A DNA stretch of 64,000 nt from Amoebophrya sp. A120 (taxonomy: Eukaryota; Sar; Dinophyceae; Syndiniales; Amoebophryaceae): assembly GCA_905178155.1 (NCBI GenBank), contig CAJINV010000002.1, positions 8,939,412 through 9,003,411 of the forward strand, given 5' to 3'. Positions within the stretch are counted from its first letter, which is position 1. Every line of letters starts with the position of its first letter. Shown in pieces: positions 35,301 through 45,355 of this stretch. The notes beneath the pieces were generated by a model. That model was not told the DNA's origin and made no database searches. It saw nothing but the letters and a program-made list of their open reading frames with translations. The position numbers were made by a program, and so were the translations under genes.

Positions 35301-36396
35301 CGGCGGTCGGGTTCGCAATGCGCTGACTGGCCGCGCATCGCGCTCTTCAATTGCAGCGCGTACAGCTCAAAAAAGGTCAAAACTAGCGCAGGCGCTACTG
35401 TAGGCATTTTGCCTCTACTGTCTGTAGGCGCCTACAGTAGATATAGCGCACACAGGACAGCGGAAAAAAGCGAAGAGCTTCTGTAGGCTCAACAGTAGAC
35501 TTTTTCGCTTTGCTGTAGGTGCCTATAGTAGAAGGGTCTACTGGAGCTTTTTCCAAGTTCTTCAGCAGGCTCTACTGAAGGTTTTCGCGTCGTGCGCGTA
35601 AAATTTTTCGAGGCATTCTCCAGTAGACTCGCCTGCAGAAGGTTCAAAACCTTCAGAAGCCTTGTCCAATAGTTTTCCACTTTGGCACTTTTGAAACCAA
35701 AAAAAAATGCTACTTTTGGCAAAAATATCCATAGCTGTAGGTATACACCTTCTGAAGGTTTAAAACCTTCAGAAGAAATTTTTTGGGGCCACTTCTACTG
35801 TAGAGTTTATGCAAGGTCTACGGTAGACTGAACCCTACTGAAGGTTTCAAAAATTAATTCTTTTCTTGCAAAAAGGATTGAATTCTGCTTCAAAAATTCG
35901 ATATTTTTTTACGTCTGTTTTTTTGACCTTCAGAAGGTTTCTGCTGCCTTCTGTAGGTCTTCTGTAGAGTTTCCTTCTGGAGAATCTCTGATTTTTTTCC
36001 CCTATACCTAGTACTTCAATATGTTTCCAACTTGACTCTGGGGTGGGGACGCTTTTGCTCAGGATATTTATGGTCTGGTACTGATCTCCCTTCCGGCAAG
36101 ATGTCCTGTAAATACTCACCGACGTTCTCTAAAATGAGTGGTCCAGACACACCCTGGGCATGTTCTACCTTCTCTTTCAGCTCCGGATCTTCGCCCTGGT
36201 ACTTTTCCTTGAGATACTTCCATAGCTCTAGTAGCTCCTCGTCCGTGAAGCGTCGTGTCTCGTTCTCTTTCACCTCAGCAGCTGCCCGATTCACCTCAGC
36301 AGCTGCACCGTGATGAGCTAGTGCGGTCTCGAAATCTTTCGCTAGCTTTTCGAGAGATTCATGAGATAGCTCACCTTTCGCGCTTTGCCCAGGCAT
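32396..36396 (-). CDS. Single-pass membrane protein of unknown function, split by a 1.8-kb introner
   Basis: Exon 1 is 36396-36067 (110 codons, ATG at 36396): a soluble charged helical region with no N-terminal signal (LEKLAKDFETALAHHG; FTDEELLELWKYLKEK). Exon 2 is 34267-32396. Joining them by removing the introner plus 5 bases gives SVPDHK-ISELTTVATQ in frame and 733 residues in all. The exon 2 start is helical and Ala-rich (TQPMLDGAIAAFF; YALAGVAAMHIDHS). Then comes a long Ser/Thr/Lys-rich disordered stretch, and near the C-terminus one transmembrane helix (FSLMALFLFVAVTASLLVSY) followed by a basic stop-transfer (WWQRRRKELERLK). This suggests a tail-anchor-like or type II-like topology. The gene may splice on beyond a GTATGA near 32487. 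No family recognised. Confidence 0.7.
34268..36066 (-). mobile_element. Introner, family B, 1.8 kb, composite
   Basis: The ends match the family B copy at 56835-57113: TATCCTGGGTAGAAACGTCC at 34273 and the inverse of TATCCTGAGCAAAAGCGTCC at 36066. The flanking 5-mers do not match (TACGC, TTTAT). The first ~470 bp hold the usual TTGTCATGC-type motifs. The rest is extra sequence, including a region (35385-35990) packed with palindromes. Removal of 34268-36066 keeps the host frame, so the whole 1.8 kb behaves as an intron. Confidence 0.75.
35385..35990. repeat. Palindrome-dense region (CTACTGTAG and CCTTCAGAAGG words)
   Basis: Short inverted words recur every 20-60 bp: CTACTGTAGG, GGCGCCTACAGTAG, GTCTACTGG, CTCTACTGAAGG, CTGTAGAG. 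A clean hairpin lies at 35748-35775 (CCTTCTGAAGG, TTTAAA centre, CCTTCAGAAG). The block sits inside the long family B introner and has no coding frame. Confidence 0.75.
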
Positions 36397-36980
36397 GGTC
36401 TTTGCGTTTCTTGCAAGTTCTCAAAGCCCTCGACGAGAAAAACTGAAAGATCGAGATAGATGCACTGGATGATATCTATCAATCATTTCCCCACAACAGG
36501 CGGCCGAATTGTTTTCTGTGCTCTTTCCAAGTTTCTAGCTTCAGGAATTTCGACTTTGTAGTTTATTGATCTCAAAAATCGTACGGAGGAACTGCTGCGA
36601 TCATTGCAGCCCCTCTTCACTATTTTCGACACTTTGTATATCCTCACTCATTCATTCACAATCTAATGTAAGTCTTAGATTGTCCCGCGGCCAACAAGGC
36701 TCTTTTTTATCCCTCTAATAGGAATGATTTGCCCTTAGAAAGACAATTTAGTGCAAGCTTCTTAGACGAAAACTAATTGTCCGGCACGCTTGAGATGCTG
36801 CCCTCGTTCTGTCATTGATTTCCTGGAGGTTGATTGTCTGCGCTGGATTGCATTGAGAGCCAGGCATCTCGAGCGACGCAACACCACCCGTTTTAGCAGT
36901 GAAGGGACAACGACGACGATTGGACTCGGAGTCAAGACAGCTGACGCTCAATGATCTCTATGGAATCAACTCGCTTTGGT
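36397..36980. other. Intergenic region upstream of the membrane-protein gene
   Basis: AT-rich. No coding frame, TIR element or RNA gene recognised. Confidence 0.4.
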
Positions 36981-37425
36981 ACGGTGAGCTTACGATGCCT
37001 CATAGAGCCGGTTCCTTTACACTCGAACCCCATCCGAATCGTCTTTCAGTGCCGTCTGCTTGACGTACGAGCGAAGAAAGAAAGAAATAAGTGCGTGACA
37101 AGAACACAGCGGCATTCGATTTCAATCAACTCAGCTCTCCTGATTGACTTAAGTATGTACGCACCAACTCGCGCTGGTACAGCTTAGATTACAATAGATT
37201 GATACCTCATCGCAAGAGCGTCGTCTTCTTTCCGATCTGATGGTGGAAACAAACCGCAGCAGTGTCTATTTGCAATTACGTGATTGGATTCAGCGTGAAT
37301 TCAATAGGATTGGCGCTGCGCCGAACCCTTCTCTTTCCATAAACCAGTCACTTCTTTCTTTTCCTCCCTCCTTCTGCAGTAGCTGCAAATGTGTCATGTA
37401 TTTCTGCCCGCATGCCGACGATGGT
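36981..37425. repeat. Dispersed repeat R2, copy 2, running into the HIR last exon
   Basis: Diverged counterpart of 28206-28605. Because its far end overlaps the last coding bases of the HIR gene (37348-37425), this locus is probably the parent and the 28-kb locus the derived copy. Confidence 0.75.
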
Positions 37426-38855
37426 TCCCGGATTGTGCCCCACATATATCGTCGACGCGCTGTCGTTGGTCCCGACTTCTTTCAGCATGTCAAAGTAATT
37501 GACAATCAGCAACAGCTCCATCACGTCGCTGGCGGACACCCTGTGATAGAAATTGCACAAAGTACTTGTTTCTTGTCTTTACGGATTTTTCATGCAAAGG
37601 CCGCATCGTCACAATCTACAAACGCAGCAACCGGCTACAACATTATCAATACTTCAGCCTGGACTCCGCCTTGTTCCCGATTTCTATGAGATCCGGGTGT
37701 GTCAACGCTTCTGGTGGGAATAAAGAGTCCGTGTTTTCCACCCCCACATCGGTCGGCATACGCAGCTCATTCGCGTCATGCAGCAGTGCGTGCGCCGCCA
37801 CGTCGTCTCGCGCCTCGGTCCGAATTTCCATCGTCGCCCTGATATGAATAACGGAAATTCTTGGTGAACTTGAGTAGCTATTCAAAAAACTGTAGTGGCA
37901 CCATGCGGACCAAAAACGACGCGCTTCCTACTTCCTCAAAACAGACTTTCTTATACCTTCTGGAAAACCTAGGTCTTGACCCGGAGTTGTTACTTGCCAC
38001 CGCTGGGTCTACCAAAACTAATTCCCCTGAAGCACTGCCCTCCGCCGTCGGCGACCCCTCGCTCTCCGCGATCGCCGAGTCCACGTCTCTTATCGCCGCA
38101 TGTTCCCGCTCGAACGTTTTCACCCTTTGCGCGTGCACCAAATCTAGTTTTCTTTTCAGCTCGCTTTCGTCCGTTTCTAACAGTTTATGCATGGACATCT
38201 CCATGCCGCGCAGCAAAGCCACCCGCTGCCGCCCCATGCCGACGCCCAACAACCGCTTGCGCTCCGACTCGCCCTCGGCCCGTTTCACCACCAGCATTTT
38301 CTCCGCTTCTGCTTGGTCGGTCGTCGCTTGTCGCAGCCGGCGTAAGGTTTCGATTTGGTTCATCGCTTGGAAGACCTTCGCGGCGGGCATGATTTCCTGC
38401 ACTAGAACTGCGACCAGCTGGTAGCCGTAGCTCGTCATCACCTGCGTTAGGCGCGCGCGGACGGCGGCAATCAGCACGTCTCGGTCGTTGAACACCTCGT
38501 CGAGCATCCGCGTGCAAATCACGGATCTCACTTCGTCTTTCACGTAACTCCCGATCTGCTGCCTGACGTTGGTGAACTTGTAGAACGCGTCGGCCGCTCG
38601 TAACCGGTCGACCAGGTACTGCACCTCGAGCCTGATGTGCACAAACACATTGTCCTTCGTCTTCGCCTCGCAGTCCAGCGTCAGGCCCATCTGCCGCGTG
38701 GACAGCGTCCCGGCCAGTTGGCACATGCAGGGCACGGGGAAGCAGGCCAGGCCGGGCGGCTGCAGCCGGTTGAACTTATTGAAGTACTCGACCACCCCGA
38801 TCTCATCCGCGGAAATGGTCACGCAGCAGGTGCACGAACACAGACTGGAGCCCAT
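37348..38855 (-). CDS. Hypersensitive-induced-response-like SPFH/band-7 protein
   Basis: Membrane-microdomain scaffold of the stomatin/prohibitin/flotillin/HIR superfamily. Exons 38855-37957, 37838-37653, 37540-37348; GT-AG introns with donors GTATAA and GTATTG; phases agree; 425 residues. The N-terminus MGSSLCSCTCC has Gly2 and several Cys, fitting myristoylation and palmitoylation as in plant HIR proteins. Then QLAGTLSTRQM, CEAKTKDNVFVHI (near identical to the HIR core), YGYQLVAVLVQEIMPA, and the AEAEKMLVVKRAEGESERK helix. The last exon has the HIR C-terminal block VNYFDMLKEVG. Compared with HIRs of about 290 residues, there is an insert of roughly 100 polar residues before that block, spanning the intron 1 region and exon 2. 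Its 3' end is duplicated at 28.5 kb. Confidence 0.93.
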
Positions 38856-39303
38856 CTTAGATACTAGGGTGACACAAAAACAAAGGCAACGAGCTTTATT
38901 CTAGAACGCCATTCTCACAGACGACAATCCACTCTACTATCGTGACGCAATTTACCTCGCTTTTGTGGAACGGTTGCAACTGACTTCTCCAACCCTCTCT
39001 GCTTCTTATGTAACGCCGCGAGGCACGCACGCATGCAGCTCTAGTCACTCTACAAGAACGACATCATAAACAAAAACCCGTGCACAAAAGCAAAACTACT
39101 CGGACACAGTTGAAAACATTCGCTGCAGCAAAGTTGTGGGGATTTTTCCAGCCGGGGACGCGATAGTTCGTTTCTTTGTATCCGTTCGATTATTAGGCCG
39201 AAGCCGGGAATAGAACGCGTACGCGCTATTGTCCTGAAAAAGAAGTTGAAGTGTCGTCGGAAAATAGTATAAAATTCGGAGTCTGCTTCACTACAGTTCC
39301 CTG
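38856..39303. other. Intergenic region
   Basis: 448 bp between the exportin stop and the HIR ATG. No gene or repeat was seen; presumably the HIR promoter and the exportin 3' UTR. Confidence 0.5.
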
Positions 39304-42300
39304 TCAGCAAAGTGTCGCCAGTATGTCACGCAAGACTGCTTTTCTTGCTTCGACCACGTCGAGCTCAAATTGCGCGATCGCGCCGGAGCCGGAATTCGCA
39401 GTGATGTTCTTTTCCTCCGCCATCTGCAGGCGAATTTCCTGTCCGAGTACCGCTTTTAACGCACGAAGTGCCAAATCGGACCCCGAGGCGTTCACGTCCA
39501 GGCTGTTTTCTTCTGACTCTTGCCTAAACCCAGTGGCCAAACTCATCGCTTTCTGCTGTCTTTTCACCTCCAAAATCTTCTCCAGACCCTGTTGCAAGAT
39601 TTGCGCCACTTGAAGAACGGACTGAAAATTCGTCAGGGTGACCTGCTGCGGCTGTTGCTGCTGTTGTTGTGGACCTGTAAATACGGAAAAACCACTCCTA
39701 CAAACAGTGATTGGATTCAGTGTTCTCCCCTGCTCCAGGTTGTGTTCCAGCGAATTCTCCTGACTGTTCAACTGGAGCACTCTGCACTGCAGTTCATACT
39801 CCTTCGCCACTGCCTGCAGTAAGGTGAAGAGAATGTGCGCTAAGTTCGACACAAACGGCGACCGCTGTTTTTTCCCGTTCACTAGCTGTTCTGACTTGTA
39901 GGTCTGGATTTTCTTCCCGAGTAAAATGTTCATGACGGAAGACAAGTTGGTTTCGGTAAACAGCAATTCCAACACCGCTTTGGTCACCATGACGATCACG
40001 TCCGGGAATTGGAGTTGAAGATTTAACTTTTCCAACAGCTCCGGAATCGGCAGAATCTCCTCCGCATTGCCACCGGAGGTGAGAAACATATTTTCGATCG
40101 CGGACTGTTGCTGCTGATTGGTCAGGCCGGCTTTCAGCGGAGTGTTTGATGTCGCTAGCGTCGCGGGCGAGGACGCCGTCGTGCTGGTCGCTGACGTTGC
40201 ACCGCCGAAGGTCGGCGTCCCGTACCGGTTGAGCAGGTCGGAATTCTGCACCAGAGTGCTGTTTCCACCAGCGTTTGGCGGGGAGGAAAGCAACGGGCGC
40301 TGTACAACAGCAGAACTGCCGCCTGCAGCGTTCGTAATCGCCTGCAAAAGCTGCTTCTCATGCAACAGGCAGTGCAGACTCCCGGTGCTCCAGAGTTGGA
40401 CAAGGAAAATCCGCAGCAGCGCGCCGAACCGGTTCTGCCCCTCGGGGTCCGGGATTTTTAGCAGGAAAAGAATTCCCTGCAACAGCGTCGTCGTCGTGTT
40501 TGACCCGCCGCGGAAGAGGAAATCTACCCAACTGAAGGGCCTGGCTTCAACCCGGGTGGAGTAGTCCACGAAAACGGAACTGTGGCCGCCGCCGAAGCCG
40601 CAAACCACCAACCGTGTCCACGCGGACGCGACGGTGCGAGTGAGAGAAAGAAGAGATGTGACCACCACCGGCTCGAACGAGGGAAACGCTTGCAGCATGG
40701 AGTTTGCTGGGTTACATGTTGAGTTTTTCCCCGTGGGGTCCTGCTGGTGTTGTATCAGATGCCAATATCGTTCAAAAACCGCAACGGTTTGCCTCACCAA
40801 CGTCGGAATCAGCTCGGATTGGCAGATCAAACGGCAGAGTTCATTCTGCAACAACTTCTGCTTCCCGTTTTCCGTGTGCGCGAACATGGAGAGGAAAACG
40901 TGCTTGTAGAACAACTCCACGTGGTGGGGGCTGGATTTGGGAAAAGTCTCGTTGATCAAGCTGCAGAGCTCCTGGATAAAACTCAGCACATTCTGCTCGT
41001 TCAAATGCTGGGTCTGTCCGGTGCCAGACGTGCTGGACCAGAAGCCGTCCGCAGCCTCGGCGCAGGCGCCGAGCGTGCGGATCGCGGAAAATCGGATGTT
41101 GAACAGCCAAATGCCCGCTTCCCGGTCGTAATCATCGCGTCTGCAGTTCGGATTCTGGTCGTAGCACTGGCGACTCGCACTGCTGCTGGCCGAGGAGCTC
41201 GCTTGGTCTGCCCCGCTTTCGCCAACGTTCGTCCCCTGCTCAACCGTTGTGCTACTGGTGGTTGGCTCGGTGCTGCCGTGCGTCTTTTCGCTCCCCATGA
41301 TCATCAGCCACTCCGTCTGCTCCACAAAGGCCTGGTTGGTGAGCAGCCAATCCGAGGGGTAGGCGTGGAAGAAGGACTTTAAAAGCTGAAACAGATTCGG
41401 CAAAATCTGCCTCACCAACTCCCCCGCGGGGTTGCGCTGTACCACGAACGCGTTCGGCTTTTGCGCCTCATCACCGTCGGCGGTGGTGCTTTGCTGCTGC
41501 TGTTGCACCGGCTGGCCTTGGCCGTTATCCGCCGCCGTGTCCGCCTTCAAAATGTAGGGACTGATGTTCGCGCTCGTGTGCTTCAGGATCATCAGATACG
41601 ACTGCAACGCTTGCGAAACCAGCTTCGCGTCCTGGAAATACAACGACTTGTGCGTGTGCTTCTCCGGAATGGACGCACCGCTGCTGCTGGCACTCCCGCC
41701 CTTCTGCGAAACCGCCGCCGCCTCGCGCTGCGGGAGAAGGGCGTTTCTCAGCAGGTTTTCTTCGTTGCAGCAGATCCGCGCAATTTTCCCGCTCGTCCAA
41801 TCCTGAACGGTGCCAGAGCTGGCGAGCGTCACGATCTCCCTCTGCTTCCGGAAATCAGAGCTTGCCGCTGCAACGAGTGCCTGGGTCAATAGCTGCTGGT
41901 TGTTCTTCGTTAAGGAAGAGTGCACCTTCTGCGCTTTCGTCATCAACGTGTCCAAATGCACCAAAACCGCGTTCTGCCCGTTTTTACAGATCGTCGTCAA
42001 ACAGGTCAGCGCCTTGCGCTGGAGCTCCATCTGTACTAGAGACGCCTGCTCCGCGGCGGAGATAGGACCGGTCGTCGTTGTGTTTGCCGCAATGCCCATA
42101 GAATTCTGTGCAGTGGACGTCGCGATCTGGGCTTCTATTCTTTGGAACAAATAGTCCATGACGGGCACCACCACCTGGGGCCGCACCGGGTAAATCGTAC
42201 TGACCTGCCCGACAAATTCCAAACGCACCGTTTCTAGCTTCAACCATGGTGGCTGGTTCTGCTCGCCGCCCTCGTAGGCCGGCTGCTGGTGTAATCTGCT

Positions 42301-44423
42301 TTGCTGCTGCTCTACCAGCATCGTGTTTTCGTATGCGACGAGCTCGTTGATCAGCGACAAAACGTTGTCCACGCAGTTCCCCGGGTCCGCGACCAGGTTC
42401 GGGTAGGTGGGCGGCGCCGCTCGTTGCTGCCGGCCCTCTTCGAGGTGTTTCTTGGACGCTTTCATCTCCTTCGTCATCTTCGCGATCAGGTACGGTGTCA
42501 GCCGGGTCAGGAAGCCAAGAGACGCTTCCAAGGCGGGGATCTGTGGTGATGTGGGATTTGCATAATACGTGTTAGATTTGTGCATAGAAATAAGCTGCAA
42601 GTGTAGCATAGATACTGAACTCCACATCCAGAACACGACGTAACATAGAAGTCAAGTCAATCCAGAAGATAAACCTCCCTATCACAAATATTCTATACCT
42701 TCACTGCCGTTTCCACGACTTGATCCGCACCTTCGTTAGTCAAAATTAGCCTGACCAGCTCCCGCACTTTCCCCACCAAAGGTACGAAAAACTTTTCGCC
42801 GCCGACCTCGGACAAGGTTTGGAGAAACAGGTAAACGCAGTTTTTCAACATTCCGAATTCCGAATTCGCGCTGTAGTCCAACAATTCCTGCTCAATCTGC
42901 TTGGACTGCTGCAACACCTGCAGCCACTGCAGTGCCTGGATTTCGCTCCCCGTCGCGGATTGCAGACATTTCGCGATCAACGGGTGCAGTTTTTGACTAG
43001 AATTTTGAGTCTGACCGACACTGTTCACGTTTTGCTGGTCCATGACTGGCGGCTTCCACATCCGCAGTAAACACACCTCCACGATCTCGTCCAGCTTCAG
43101 GAACGACGTCATGTTTTCCGACAAATCCTTCCACGGCTTCGCCAGTGTTTTCAGCGCCAGAAACGCTTCTGACGCGATGAAGTAGCTCGGGTAGCGCGCA
43201 GAGTGAAGCAGCAAGGCGCGCCAGAGAATGGAAATCGGGTTGGATTTTGGTTGTGTGGATGGGTTATTGGCGTTTCCCTGCTCGTGCAAGAACTCTTTGT
43301 TCAAGGATTCGGCGTTGGTCAAAACGAAATCTTTCACAATCGTCACGATCTGCCGGTGCTGCGCGAGCATGTCTTCCTGCTGCACGAAATTCGAGCTGTT
43401 CTGTTGCGCGTGGACCTGCTGCGTCATCGAAGAGCAAAGTTTGTTCAGATTCTCGCACAGCCGGCGGACGTCGTCCTTCTGGATCACCGTCGGCTGCTGT
43501 TGCTGTTGTCCCGCATTGTTGCTACTGTTTCCGCCTCCGCCTCCCTTCGTCTTGGCGTACAGAGGAGTGACCGACCACTCCGCGAAAGTCAAAATCACCT
43601 CCTCGCGCTCCTTGTCGTCGTCGCTCTTCTCTAGAATGCTGATCAGCGCGTCGTCGAACTTCTGGGAAAGAAGGTACGCCAAGCCCAAAATTGGCGTGAA
43701 TGCCTTGATGAAAAGAATCTTCTCCTGATTTGAGATGTTCGGGAACGCCTGCATCCACTGGAACATCATTTTTCCTCGCTCCTTCAAGCTATTCTGCAGC
43801 TCCTTCTTCCGCTTCACCGGCAAATCCTTAACCGGCATAACGCCGTCGCCCACAGATTCCGCGAGTAACCGGAGGACAAGCACTGCTGTGTTAGGGTCTT
43901 TGTTTACCTGGGGCGAAGCTGAATTCGCTGCATTTACTGTAGCTCCAGTCCCGCAGTTCAAGAGCGAGTAGCTGCTGTTCCCACTAGCGTCAAAGAGTTC
44001 CGGCCACTCCTGGCGCTTGGCGATTTCCACCAGACAGGACGCGTACTTGGTCAACACAAACTTCATCGGCTGAATCTTCTCCGGAGAGACCTGGGTGAGC
44101 AGGAACTGCTTCACGAGAACGCGTTCATTTTCCGTCCATTTGCTCAAGTAGAAGGCCTTGATCGCCTTCTGTAACAGCTGGAACGCAAAGTGCTGGACCG
44201 CCGGCTTGTATTGGCTGGTTTGGGTGTCCGTCAGCGTCATCTGCAACAGTTGAAACGCGATGTCGTGGGTCTGCTCCGACGACTCCAAACCGATCAGAAA
44301 CTGCTGGGCCTCGCGCCTTTCGTTCGGGGGCGTGCGCGGCTCGTGGGTGCGCGCCAGGGCGGATAAAATCCGGTCCAGCAGCCCCGGAGCCAAAAGCTGC
44401 TGCTGCTGTCCGGGGGCGGCCAT
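39304..44423 (-). CDS. Large exportin (importin-beta superfamily), exportin-5/CRM1-like
   Basis: Karyopherin-beta carrying cargo out of the nucleus with RanGTP. Two exons, 44423-42699 and 42540-39304, joined by a GT-AG intron (donor GTATAG), giving 1653 residues, longer than the usual 1000-1200. The N-terminal HEAT region matches the exportin N-terminal domain: FAFQLLQKAIKAFYLSKW, then LVEIAKRQEWPELFD (compare IKREWPQHW of exportin-5), then VLRLLAESVGDGVMPVKDLP and KRKKELQNSLKERG, paralleling exportin-5. The rest is mostly helical with Gln/Ser/Thr-rich low-complexity inserts (QQQQQPQQ near the C-terminus), accounting for the extra length. Exportin-5, exportin-1 or exportin-T cannot be told apart with certainty by eye. 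Exon 2 is one uninterrupted 3.2-kb frame. Confidence 0.82.
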
Positions 44424-45355
44424 GGTGTCGCGGAACGGGATACTCAGAGGCGTCAGGAGTGCGAACTCTGCTTCTCCTTTTCAACGTATAAGTCCGTGCG
44501 CTACAGCATTGTTCTCATGCGGTCGCTGTCCGGTCGAAGCGGTGGACCCGAACTATTTAAAAATCATGATTTTGTTCCTATTCAAGTACCTAACAGAATG
44601 TAGTCTTCACGTTGGGTGATTTTGTTTTTGAAGTTATGAATACGCTTGGATAATCAGTGTGTGAGTTGAGGGGTCACGTAAAAGATTGAAAAACATAAAC
44701 TGGTCGCCAATACAACTGAAAATAACGATGGGTATGTTCATAGTGCCTGAAATGAATAAAAAAGAAGCGAAGTGATGAAAAAAACTTTTGCAAAGCATCA
44801 GATTGCCATGCTGATCCAGTGCGGGTTCTGTTGAGGAGCTTTCCACTTGCAAAAACAGGTTTCGATCGATCTAGACTTTCACGTTGATCCTCAGTAGTTG
44901 TGGTAGATGAAGAGCAATATGCAATTTGCATTGTTCAAGGCTGGCTCCTTTGTCATCTCCGTTTTTTGTTTTCTTGATCCAGCTCATCACTTGAATCCCG
45001 ATCCTGTGAACCGGCTGTATCCCCAACGATCTTCTCTGCGACTGAACAAGGGAGGAACCACACACGCATTGAACAAAGTAAAGGCCGTCCGACCCCAAAT
45101 CTCGATGGGAAAATAATGTTCGTCCCACTCATGCGATGATGGAAATAGTGTCGTCTTTGATGTAATTTCTTTGAAATCGATGCTCTCACTTGTCGCCGTT
45201 CAACCTTGCTGTTTCTATGTCATAATCGAAGAGAAAAATCCCTCTCGTGTGATACTGTGATACGTCCTACTTTCTGTGATCAGCACACCGAGGTCACCAA
45301 AAAAGCAGCGACCTCAACTCTGCACAAAGTAAAATACTCTTTCTCTACTGCAGAA
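44424..45355. other. Intergenic region
   Basis: AT-rich spacer upstream of the exportin gene. Minus-strand frames here are short and unconserved. No repeat or RNA gene recognised. Confidence 0.45.
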
